5,355 bases of DNA from an uncultured Anaerolineales bacterium (GTDB lineage: Bacteria; Chloroflexota; Anaerolineae; Anaerolineales; UBA11657): assembly GCA_913031335.1 (NCBI GenBank), contig CAJWGI010000115.1, forward strand, positions 1 to 5,355, read 5' to 3'. The notes beneath the pieces were generated by a model that ran no database searches, was not told where the DNA came from, and saw nothing but the letters and a program-made list of their open reading frames with translations. Positions 1 through 5,355 of the stretch are shown piece after piece. The translations under genes and the position numbers were made by a program. Every line of letters begins with the position of its first letter. The first letter of the stretch is position 1.

Positions 1-2751
1 CTGTGCGTGGCCGCGCTAGCGGCATTGGGAGCGGATTCGCTGGCCGCCGGAAACCGCAACGGTCGAAGCGCGGCCGCCGGCGGGCTGGCGCGACTGGCCA
101 TGGTCGCCGGGTCAGGCCTGATTCTCGCCGTGGCGCTGACGTTCGCATTCTACCCATACGCAGAAGCGTTGATCGAGCGCGCATTCTGGCAGCTGGCGCG
201 GGCCCACAGCGCGTTCGCAGACGCGCGCATGTTCTTCTCGTATCAGGCACGCTGGCTGGTGCAACTGGGGTTGTTGCTGCTGCTGAGCGGGCTGGCGCTT
301 TGGAAAGCCGCGCGCTCTCATGGCCGCCACTGGCGGGCGGCGCTGCTGGGGTTGCTTCTCGCCGATTTGCTCATCGCGGGCTACGGCTTCAATCCCAGCA
401 GCGACCCGGCCCCGCTGGAGTACACCCCACCGGTGGTGGAGTTCCTGCAGCAGGACAAGAGCGCCTGGCGCTTCACCACCTACGACCCGGCCGGTCAAAA
501 GCCGTTGAACGCCAACTCCGGTTGGCTGTTCGACCTGCAGGACGTGCGCGGCTACGACTCCATTATCCCGCGCCAGTACGCCGACTACATGACCCTGATT
601 GAGCCACAGCATGAGCTGGCTTACAACCGCATTGCCCCCATCGGCAGCCAGCAGGGCCTGCATTCGCCGCTGCTGGATTTGCTCAATGTCAAGTACGTTA
701 TCAGCCAACAGGAAATCGATTACCCACAGAAATACACGCTGGTGTATCAAGGCGAACTGCGCGTGTACCGCAACGAGGCAGTGAGTCCGCGCGCGTTCAC
801 GCTGCCGGAGGGCTGCGCCTTCACCGCGGCGGGTTTTGCGGCCACGCTGCGCGATTATGACCCGCGACGATTCATCGTACTGCCGCCCGGCGCTTCCGAC
901 CGCCCTTCCCGACCCACCGAACCTGAGCGGGAATGTCGGCCAGAACCAGCCAAAATTACAGCTTCGTCTCTGAACGAGGTGCACATACAGGCAGACTTGC
1001 GGCAACCCGGTTATCTACTGCTGGCCGATTCATATGCCCCGGGCTGGCAAGCTTTTGTACGCACCGAGGCGGTACCGGAAGAGCGGGAGCCTATGCTGCG
1101 CGCCAACGGAAACTTCCGCGCCGTGCGGCTGAATGCCGGCCGGCAGCAGGTACGTTTCAAGTATAGCCCGACCTCCTTTCGCCTCGGCGGAATGGCCTCG
1201 GCGCTTTCCGTCCTGACCCTGCTGCTTCTCATCACCGTGTGGGCGTGGCGCGCTTTCTACCGCGAGCAATCCGCCTCGCCAGTGAGCAGAGTGGCGAAAA
1301 ACAGCCTTGCGCCGATGGGATTCAACTTGCTTAATCGCGCCATCGATTTCATCTTCGCCATGTTCTATCTGCGCGTGCTCGGCCCGGCTGAGGCGGGCAA
1401 CTACGCCACCGCAATCGTTATTATCGGCTGGTTCGAAATCTGGACGAATTTCGGCCTGAACACCTGGCTCAGCCGCGAGGCGTCGCGCGACCGCGCCCAC
1501 GCAAACCGCTTCCTCTCAAACACCACCATCTTCCGGTTGCTGCTGGGCGGCGTCACTCTGCCGGTCCTTCTCGGCGGCATCGCGCTTTACCAGCGGCACA
1601 CCGGCGCACTGGGGAGTGATACGGTGCTGGCAATCGCCCTGCTGGCCGTGGGGATGCTCTTCTCCTCTGTTTCGACCGGCCTGACCGCGCTCTTTTATGC
1701 CTATGAAAAAGCCGAATACCCGGCCGTCGTCAGCAGCCTGACCACGGTGCTAAAAGTTGCCTTCGGCTTGGGCGCGCTGCTGCTGGGCTACGGGTTCGTC
1801 GGCCTGGCCGGGGTGACCATCGTGGTCAACGCCATCACCATGACTGTTCTGGCAATGATGGTCTGGCGGTTTTTCTTCCGCCCACGCTCGGAATTCGACC
1901 TCGCACTGCAGCGTGAGATGGTCTCAGAATCATTCCCGCTGATGCTCAACCACCTGCTGGCAACGCTCTTCTTCAAAATCGACATCCCCATGATTCGCGC
2001 CATGCGCGGAGAGGCCGAAATCGGGCGCTATGGAACTGCATACAAATTCGTGGACGCGTTCAATATCATTCCGGCCTTCTTCACCTTCGCCCTGTTCCCG
2101 CTGATGAGCCGCCAGGCCGCGGCCGACCGCCCGGCGCTGACGCGCACATATCACCTCGCCATCAAACTGCTGGTGGCGGTCGCGCTGCCGCTGGCCATGG
2201 TGACCACCTTTCTTGCCGCTCCGCTGGTGGGGTTGCTCGGCGGGCACGAGTTTTTGCCGGACGGCGCGTTGGCGTTACAACTGATTATCTGGTCGATTCC
2301 CTTCGGGTGGATAAACAGCGTGACCAATTATCTGCTGGTGGCCATCGGGCAGCAACGGGCACTAACGCGCGCTTTTGTAATCGCTGTTGCTTTCAATATT
2401 GCAATCAATGCCATGTTCATTCCGCGCTACGGTTTCCGTGCGGCGGCAATTTCCACTATTCTGTCCGAGATTGTGGTGGGCGCGGCTTTCCAATGGTATG
2501 TCTTTCGTCACCTGAACCCGACGCCATGGCGGCGTCTGTTCTGGCGTCTGGGAGCAGCTGCGCTGCTCATGGCGGCCACCACCTGGCTGGGGGCACAGCT
2601 GCATGTGTTGCTCGGGTTGCTACTGGGCGGCTGTGTTTATCTGGCAGCCACCATCATTCTCGGGGTGTTCGCCGTTCCGGAACGGAAATTGCTTGCCGAA
2701 CTGCTGCCGGGGCCGGTCCGAAACCGAATTACTGCCTTGAGGCGCGAATAG
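1..2751 (+). CDS. YfhO-like membrane protein fused to Wzx/RfbX-type oligosaccharide flippase (5' end outside window)
   Basis: The frame is open from base 1, so the true start lies upstream; the GTG at 7 is only the first in-window start codon. Residues are numbered from that GTG. Residues 1-420 resemble the C-terminal part of YfhO proteins: membrane segments near 30-52, 83-101 and 109-126, then a soluble region with LLNVKYVIS (225-233), the ADSYAPGWQAFV block (340-351) and NGNFRAVRLNAGRQQVRFKY (367-386), closed by a membrane helix at about 394-415. After a short linker (416-430), residues 431-914 read as a full polysaccharide flippase opening with AKNSLAPMGFNLLNRAIDF and LRVLGPAEAGNYATA, with about 12-14 hydrophobic helices, the usual size for a stand-alone Wzx. 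YfhO proteins are regarded as GT-C-like glycosyltransferases acting on lipid-linked sugars, and Wzx proteins flip undecaprenyl-linked glycans. A role in envelope glycan assembly is therefore inferred; the substrate is unknown. asnS follows 15 nt after the stop. Confidence 0.9.
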   Translation: MCVAALAALGADSLAAGNRNGRSAAAGGLARLAMVAGSGLILAVALTFAFYPYAEALIERAFWQLARAHSAFADARMFFSYQARWLVQLGLLLLLSGLALWKAARSHGRHWRAALLGLLLADLLIAGYGFNPSSDPAPLEYTPPVVEFLQQDKSAWRFTTYDPAGQKPLNANSGWLFDLQDVRGYDSIIPRQYADYMTLIEPQHELAYNRIAPIGSQQGLHSPLLDLLNVKYVISQQEIDYPQKYTLVYQGELRVYRNEAVSPRAFTLPEGCAFTAAGFAATLRDYDPRRFIVLPPGASDRPSRPTEPERECRPEPAKITASSLNEVHIQADLRQPGYLLLADSYAPGWQAFVRTEAVPEEREPMLRANGNFRAVRLNAGRQQVRFKYSPTSFRLGGMASALSVLTLLLLITVWAWRAFYREQSASPVSRVAKNSLAPMGFNLLNRAIDFIFAMFYLRVLGPAEAGNYATAIVIIGWFEIWTNFGLNTWLSREASRDRAHANRFLSNTTIFRLLLGGVTLPVLLGGIALYQRHTGALGSDTVLAIALLAVGMLFSSVSTGLTALFYAYEKAEYPAVVSSLTTVLKVAFGLGALLLGYGFVGLAGVTIVVNAITMTVLAMMVWRFFFRPRSEFDLALQREMVSESFPLMLNHLLATLFFKIDIPMIRAMRGEAEIGRYGTAYKFVDAFNIIPAFFTFALFPLMSRQAAADRPALTRTYHLAIKLLVAVALPLAMVTTFLAAPLVGLLGGHEFLPDGALALQLIIWSIPFGWINSVTNYLLVAIGQQRALTRAFVIAVAFNIAINAMFIPRYGFRAAAISTILSEIVVGAAFQWYVFRHLNPTPWRRLFWRLGAAALLMAATTWLGAQLHVLLGLLLGGCVYLAATIILGVFAVPERKLLAELLPGPVRNRITALRRE

Positions 2752-2753
2752 TC

Positions 2754-2760
2754 AGGAAGG
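2754..2760 (+). promoter_or_regulatory. Shine-Dalgarno sequence of asnS, deciding its start
   Basis: AGGAAGG ends six bases before the ATG at 2767, which is normal spacing. The in-frame TTG at 2761 directly abuts this purine run and could not use it, so the ATG at 2767 is preferred and the two-residue TTG extension is rejected. Confidence 0.75.
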
Positions 2761-2766
2761 TTGCCA

Positions 2767-4098
2767 ATGTTAATTCGCATTGAGAACATCGCCGATTATG
2801 TAGGCCGGGAAGTCACTTTACAGGGCTGGGTGTACGCCAGAACGGGCAAGGGGAAGCTGCACTTTGTGCAGTTACGCGATGGCACCGGCACGGTGCAATG
2901 CGTGGCCTTCCAAAAGGAGGCGCCAGAGGCTGTCTTTGAAACCGCGCGGCAATTGACGCAGGAATCAGCCGTGGCGGTGACCGGCACGGTGCGCGCCGAC
3001 GAGCGCGCGCCCGGCGTGCCCGGCGGCTACGAGGTCGGCGTCGCGGATATTCAATTGCTGCAGGCGGTGGAAGAATACCCCATCACGCCCAAAGAACACG
3101 GTGTCGAATTCCTGCTCGACCGCCGCCATTTATGGATTCGCTCATCGCGCCAATGGGCGATTCTACGCGTGCGCGCTACCATTATGCGAGCGATTCGCGC
3201 ATGGCTGCACGAAAACGGATTTGTGGAAATCAGCACGCCCATTATCACTCCGGCGGCCGCTGAGGGCACTTCCACCCTGTTTGAGATTGACTACTTTGGC
3301 CAACGCGCTTTTCTGGCGCAGACCGGACAGCTCTACAACGAAGCCAACATCGCCGCCTTCGGCAAGGTGTATTGTTTCGGCCCCACCTTCCGCGCCGAAA
3401 AATCAAAAACCCGCCGCCATCTGACCGAGTTCTGGATGGTGGAGCCAGAAATTGCCCATTGTGATTTGAGCCAACTTCTGGAAATCGAGGAGCAGTTTGT
3501 CAGCCACATCGTGCAGACCTGCCTACGCGAACGGGCAGCCGAACTAGCCCTGCTGCAGCGCGACCTGAGCCATCTAGAGAATATCGCGCCGCCTTTCGCG
3601 CGCATCACCTATGACGAGGCCATTGAGCGCCTGCAAGCGCTTCAAGCACAGTGCGATGACCCGGAGCAGAAAGCGCTGCTGGAGATTGAATGGGGCAGCG
3701 ACTTTGGCGCGCCGCATGAAACCGCGCTGACCGAAATGTTCACTGGGCCGGTTTTTGTTACCCATTACCCCGCGGCGGTGAAAGCTTTCTACATGACGCT
3801 GGTGGAAGACCGTCCGGAAGTGTGTTATTCGGCCGACCTACTCGCTCCGGAAGGTTACGGTGAAATCATCGGCGGCTCGGAACGCATCCATGAGCACGCG
3901 ACCCTGTTGGAACGCATCCGGGCGCACGATCTTCCCCGCGAGAATTACGGTTGGTATCTGGATTTACGCAAATATGGCAGCGTGCCCCATTCCGGGTTTG
4001 GCCTCGGCGTGGAGCGCACCGTCGCCTGGATCTGTGGCATTGAGCATATCCGCGAAACCAGCCCCTACCCGCGCATGCTCAACAGGAGCACGCCCTAG
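2767..4098 (+). CDS. asnS: Asparagine--tRNA ligase (AsnRS), class IIb
   Basis: This cytoplasmic enzyme charges tRNA-Asn with asparagine using ATP. The 443-residue product has the family's normal size and order. An N-terminal OB-fold anticodon-binding domain spans about 14-100 ([20 protein letters not shown] near its start). The class II catalytic core follows: motif 1 at about 133-162 with the conserved STPIITP, motif 2 at 205-228 ([19 protein letters not shown], Arg209), and motif 3 at 409-420 ([12 protein letters not shown], Arg417). The motif 2 pattern FRAE...[12 protein letters not shown] and the C-terminal HIRETxPYPR distinguish AsnRS from AspRS, which has FRDEDxRxxRQPEF. The C-terminus looks complete (ending NRSTP). 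It lies 15 nt after the membrane fusion gene and is probably cotranscribed with it, with no obvious functional link. No T-box-like leader is visible in the short gap. The frame is intact and all key motifs are present. Confidence 0.97.
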   Translation: MLIRIENIADYVGREVTLQGWVYARTGKGKLHFVQLRDGTGTVQCVAFQKEAPEAVFETARQLTQESAVAVTGTVRADERAPGVPGGYEVGVADIQLLQAVEEYPITPKEHGVEFLLDRRHLWIRSSRQWAILRVRATIMRAIRAWLHENGFVEISTPIITPAAAEGTSTLFEIDYFGQRAFLAQTGQLYNEANIAAFGKVYCFGPTFRAEKSKTRRHLTEFWMVEPEIAHCDLSQLLEIEEQFVSHIVQTCLRERAAELALLQRDLSHLENIAPPFARITYDEAIERLQALQAQCDDPEQKALLEIEWGSDFGAPHETALTEMFTGPVFVTHYPAAVKAFYMTLVEDRPEVCYSADLLAPEGYGEIIGGSERIHEHATLLERIRAHDLPRENYGWYLDLRKYGSVPHSGFGLGVERTVAWICGIEHIRETSPYPRMLNRSTP

Positions 4099-4139
4099 AA
4101 ATGCCAGGTATCAGGCCATGATTTGCGCCCGGGGAAAAG

Positions 4140-4153
4140 GTGACAAATGTCAC
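4140..4153. promoter_or_regulatory. 14-bp inverted repeat, possible operator
   Basis: The sequence GTGACA-AA-TGTCAC has perfect 6-bp half-sites around a 2-bp centre, 42 nt after the asnS stop. A second arrangement, GACAA (4142-4146) with TTGTC (4154-4158), could form a small hairpin instead. A compact palindrome like this suits a dimeric helix-turn-helix regulator, but I cannot name one. I see no convincing -35/-10 pair around it, so a chance palindrome remains possible. Confidence 0.3.
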
Positions 4154-4181
4154 TTGTCGCGTGGTGGAAGGAGATGCTGCG

Positions 4182-4244
4182 ATGGCTGCAATCAAGTCGC
4201 CGACCGGTCGGGTCGGGCGCAGAGGCCAACACCAACTGCATTAG
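4182..4244 (+). CDS. Possible 20-residue small ORF or leader peptide
   Basis: The ORF runs from ATG at 4182 to TAG at 4242-4244 and encodes a basic peptide beginning MAAIKSPTGR and ending in a Gln/His-rich tail (GQHQLH). Its support is the start context: GGAAGGAG at 4166-4173 contains a full AAGGAG core, eight bases before the ATG, the best ribosome-binding site in this intergenic region. The stop codon lies inside the base of a long stem-loop (4241-4286). I recognise no homology and see no membrane segment. It could be a small protein, a leader peptide in the asnS tail, or chance; its length alone gives no statistical support. No clear promoter is seen just upstream, so it would be read from the asnS transcript unless one was missed. 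Confidence 0.3.
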   Translation: MAAIKSPTGRVGRRGQHQLH

Positions 4245-4286
4245 ACTGGTTGTTCTAGAGCCGGGCCTCTAGGGCAACCGGCCTGA
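4241..4286 (+). other. Long stem-loop downstream of asnS
   Basis: Bases 4246-4260 pair with 4267-4281 over 15 uninterrupted pairs (12 Watson-Crick, 3 G-U) around a six-base loop CCGGGC. Beyond one A-C mismatch (4245/4282), four more pairs (4241-4244 with 4283-4286) extend the stem. The G-U pairs occur in the + strand RNA and would be A-C mismatches in the other strand, so the structure favours a + strand transcript. It begins on the stop codon of the small ORF. No T-run follows directly; the nearest is ATTTTCC at about 4297-4303. It could be a transcript-end stabiliser, a factor-dependent or poor intrinsic terminator, or part of a leader RNA. Confidence 0.6.
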
Positions 4287-4318
4287 ACACCCACAGATTT
4301 TCCTCCCCCGACCTCTGT

Positions 4319-4347
4319 CCGCCGCCTACCGGCGGCGGCTTACTTTA
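4319..4347 (+). terminator. Probable intrinsic terminator ahead of the GNAT gene
   Basis: CCGCCGCC (4319-4326) and GGCGGCGG (4331-4338) form an eight-pair GC-only stem with a TACC tetraloop, followed by the T-rich CTTACTTTAA (4339-4348). The T-tract is interrupted, so termination may be partial. The T-rich side occurs only downstream on the + strand, which fits ending the asnS transcript. It sits directly upstream of the promoter for the next gene and covers its -35 position. Confidence 0.55.
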
Positions 4348-4351
4348 AGCG

Positions 4352-4360
4352 TGATATACT
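4352..4360 (+). promoter_or_regulatory. Extended -10 promoter of the GNAT gene
   Basis: TGATATACT combines a TG extension (4352-4353) with the -10 hexamer TATACT (4355-4360), which differs from TATAAT at one position. The -35 region would fall in the GC stem (about 4332-4337) and shows no match, as is usual for extended -10 promoters. Transcription would start about seven bases downstream, near A4367, only about three bases before the ATG at 4370. Confidence 0.6.
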
Positions 4361-4369
4361 CGCCTCACC

Positions 4370-5089
4370 ATGCCCGATATAGCCACCAAACGGGCGCGCG
4401 TGCAGGCGCTGCTGAGCGCGCACTCTCCCGCCGACGCGATTGCGACTTATTACGCATTGCACCACGACCCGGCACGCACTCGTCTCTTTTTGCACCACGA
4501 CGCAGCCGGGCACGCCGACGGTTTCCTGGTGCGCGCACAGACCGGAATGGATCTTTTCACCCCGACAGTTATCGCGCGTGCGCCCAGCGAGCAGGCCGCC
4601 GCCACGCTCTTCCAGAGCGGCCTGATTGCTGGCCGGCCCTACTTTCTCTTGCTGCCGCCCGAACTCGAAGCAGTGGCTTTTCGCGATTTAGAGGTGAGCG
4701 CTGCGGAGAGGCTGCACGTGTATTGCCTTGAGCCAAAGCACTTCCGGCCAGTAATTAACGCGTTGGTGCAGCCCGGCGCTGGGCAAAACGGCATGCCCCG
4801 TTTCGAGATTCGCTCCGAGCAGCGCGCGCTTTCTACCGCCGCAGTGATCTGGCGCTCGCCGCACTTCGCCGAAATCTCTGTTTCCACAGCTCCGGAAGCG
4901 CGCGGCCGCGGCTGGGGGCGCTCCGTGGTTTCGGCTTTGGCGAACGAAATTTTGACCATGGACGTGCAGCCCCTCTATATCACCGCCGGGGACAACCAGG
5001 CCTCCATCCGCGTGGCCAAAGCATTGGGTTTTGACGACACCGACGCGCGCATTTTCTCTGGAAGCGCCACTCGGCCGCCCACGAGCTGA
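4370..5089 (+). CDS. GNAT-family N-acetyltransferase domain protein
   Basis: The 239-residue product is probably a cytoplasmic acyl-CoA-dependent acetyltransferase. The C-terminal half carries the GNAT signature: strand AEISVSTAPEA (167-177), the acetyl-CoA pyrophosphate loop ARGRGWG (177-183) with its following helix (184-196), and the motif B region PLYITAGDNQASIRVAKALGF (201-221), where Asn209 and the Ser-x-x-x-A-x-x-LGF pattern are typical. Residues 1-140 form a less recognisable N-terminal part, possibly a degenerate second GNAT-like half. The substrate cannot be inferred. The start is forced: an in-frame TGA at 4352-4354 lies five codons upstream with no other start codon between. No Shine-Dalgarno sequence precedes the ATG, and the promoter at 4352-4360 implies a leaderless or nearly leaderless mRNA. 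An rtcB-family gene begins 44 nt after the stop, probably in the same transcript. Confidence 0.85.
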   Translation: MPDIATKRARVQALLSAHSPADAIATYYALHHDPARTRLFLHHDAAGHADGFLVRAQTGMDLFTPTVIARAPSEQAAATLFQSGLIAGRPYFLLLPPELEAVAFRDLEVSAAERLHVYCLEPKHFRPVINALVQPGAGQNGMPRFEIRSEQRALSTAAVIWRSPHFAEISVSTAPEARGRGWGRSVVSALANEILTMDVQPLYITAGDNQASIRVAKALGFDDTDARIFSGSATRPPTS

Positions 5090-5133
5090 CCATGAACGCG
5101 TCGGCCGCGCTCCAGTTTCCAGGTTGAACGGCG

Positions 5134-5355
5134 ATGCCTTTCCAGCTGCATGACGGCATCCCGGTCTGGGGCGACCTGCAGGAAAACGCGCTTGCGCAGA
5201 TGCGCAATTGCTTGCAGCATGACCGCGCGGTGACAGCCGCGCTGATGGCAGACCATCACCTCGGCTACGCACAGCCCATCGGCGGCGTGCTGGCCTATCA
5301 GAACGCGGTCTCTCCCTCCGGCGTCGGCTACGACATCGCCTGCGGAAACAAAGCC
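5134..5355 (+). CDS. rtcB: RtcB-family RNA ligase, N-terminal fragment (3' end outside window)
   Basis: Only the first 74 residues are in the window. RtcB enzymes join RNA 2',3'-cyclic phosphate (3'-phosphate) and 5'-OH ends using GTP and Mn2+, in tRNA splicing or RNA repair. Recognition rests on MADHHLGYAQPIGGVLA (38-54) and SPSGVGYDIACGNKA (60-74), which match the family's first conserved block (D-x-H-x-G-x-x-x-P-I-G-G ... V-G-x-D-I-x-C-G). Asp67 and Cys70 in DIACG correspond to conserved manganese ligands; the histidine ligands lie beyond the edge. The opening MPFQLHDGIPVWG suggests a subfamily different from E. coli RtcB. The ATG at 5134 is the first start codon after an in-frame TGA at 5125-5127. 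The ribosome-binding site is weak (CAGG at 5120-5123, ten bases upstream). No archease or tRNA gene is visible. It is probably cotranscribed with the GNAT gene. Confidence 0.9.
   Translation, partial: MPFQLHDGIPVWGDLQENALAQMRNCLQHDRAVTAALMADHHLGYAQPIGGVLAYQNAVSPSGVGYDIACGNKA

Noticed and set aside
3..602. Open frame of 199 codons on the + strand in another frame at the left edge
   Set aside because: The Arg/Ala-rich product is typical of an out-of-frame read of GC-rich sequence; the real gene runs through in the frame beginning at base 1.
112..1005. Long open frame of 297 codons on the - strand opposite the YfhO part
   Set aside because: It is a GC-driven shadow of the + strand gene: Gln/Arg-rich low-complexity translation, no recognisable domain, and the + strand frame has clear YfhO motifs.
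2761..2766. TTG at 2761 as the asnS start
   Set aside because: It directly abuts the AGGAAGG ribosome-binding site; the ATG at 2767 has proper spacing.
3879..3919. Direct repeat GGAACGCATCC (3879-3889 and 3909-3919)
   Set aside because: It lies within asnS coding sequence and reflects similar codons for SERIH and LERIR; nothing suggests a repeat element.
4201..4210. Perfect 10-bp palindrome CGACCGGTCG
   Set aside because: Short GC-rich self-complementary words are common at this base composition, it has no loop to form an RNA hairpin, and it lies inside the possible small ORF.
3860..4258. Open frame of 132 codons spanning the asnS 3' end and the intergenic region
   Set aside because: Most of it is an out-of-frame read of asnS motif 3, and the remaining tail has no domain or start signal.
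4099..4369. Possible tRNA or other known RNA gene in the asnS-GNAT gap
   Set aside because: No cloverleaf, no T-loop consensus (GGTTCGANTCC) and no known riboswitch core is visible; only the individual hairpins reported could be supported.
4688..5272. Open frame of 194 codons on the - strand over GNAT and rtcB
   Set aside because: It overlaps two recognisable + strand genes, its translation resembles no family, and no ribosome-binding or promoter signal supports it.

Overview
The window is a GC-rich stretch of a bacterial chromosome. Every protein-coding gene I can support lies on the + strand. Protein styles (a YfhO-type membrane protein joined to an oligosaccharide flippase, a short AsnRS, an RtcB variant) suggest an environmental bacterium, perhaps Chloroflexota of the Anaerolineae/Caldilineae kind. 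That assignment is a weak inference from family resemblance; no rRNA or other marker is present.

Layout. (1) 1-2751: the 3' part of a large membrane-protein gene that enters from the left edge. It encodes the C-terminal part of a YfhO-like protein and, in the same reading frame, a complete Wzx/RfbX-type flippase. (2) 2767-4098: asnS, asparaginyl-tRNA synthetase, 15 nt after the previous stop with a good Shine-Dalgarno sequence, so probably cotranscribed with the membrane gene although functionally unrelated. (3) 4099-4369: a 271-nt intergenic region rich in structure. It holds a 14-bp palindrome, a possible 20-codon ORF with the best Shine-Dalgarno sequence of the region, a long stem-loop that begins on that ORF's stop codon, a GC-only terminator-like hairpin, and an extended -10 promoter. 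(4) 4370-5089: a GNAT-family acetyltransferase gene whose start is forced by an in-frame stop and which looks leaderless. (5) 5134-5355: the 5' end of an rtcB-family RNA ligase gene that runs off the right edge.

How it fits together. Two transcription units are likely: the membrane fusion plus asnS, ending somewhere in 4246-4347, and GNAT plus rtcB starting from the promoter at 4352-4360. The first gene belongs to envelope polysaccharide or glycan assembly, asnS to translation, and rtcB to RNA repair or tRNA splicing. The GNAT substrate is unknown. I see no tRNA, rRNA, CRISPR array, insertion sequence or phage gene. The most unusual parts are the single-chain YfhO-flippase fusion and the structured asnS-GNAT intergenic region with its possible small ORF and leaderless downstream gene.
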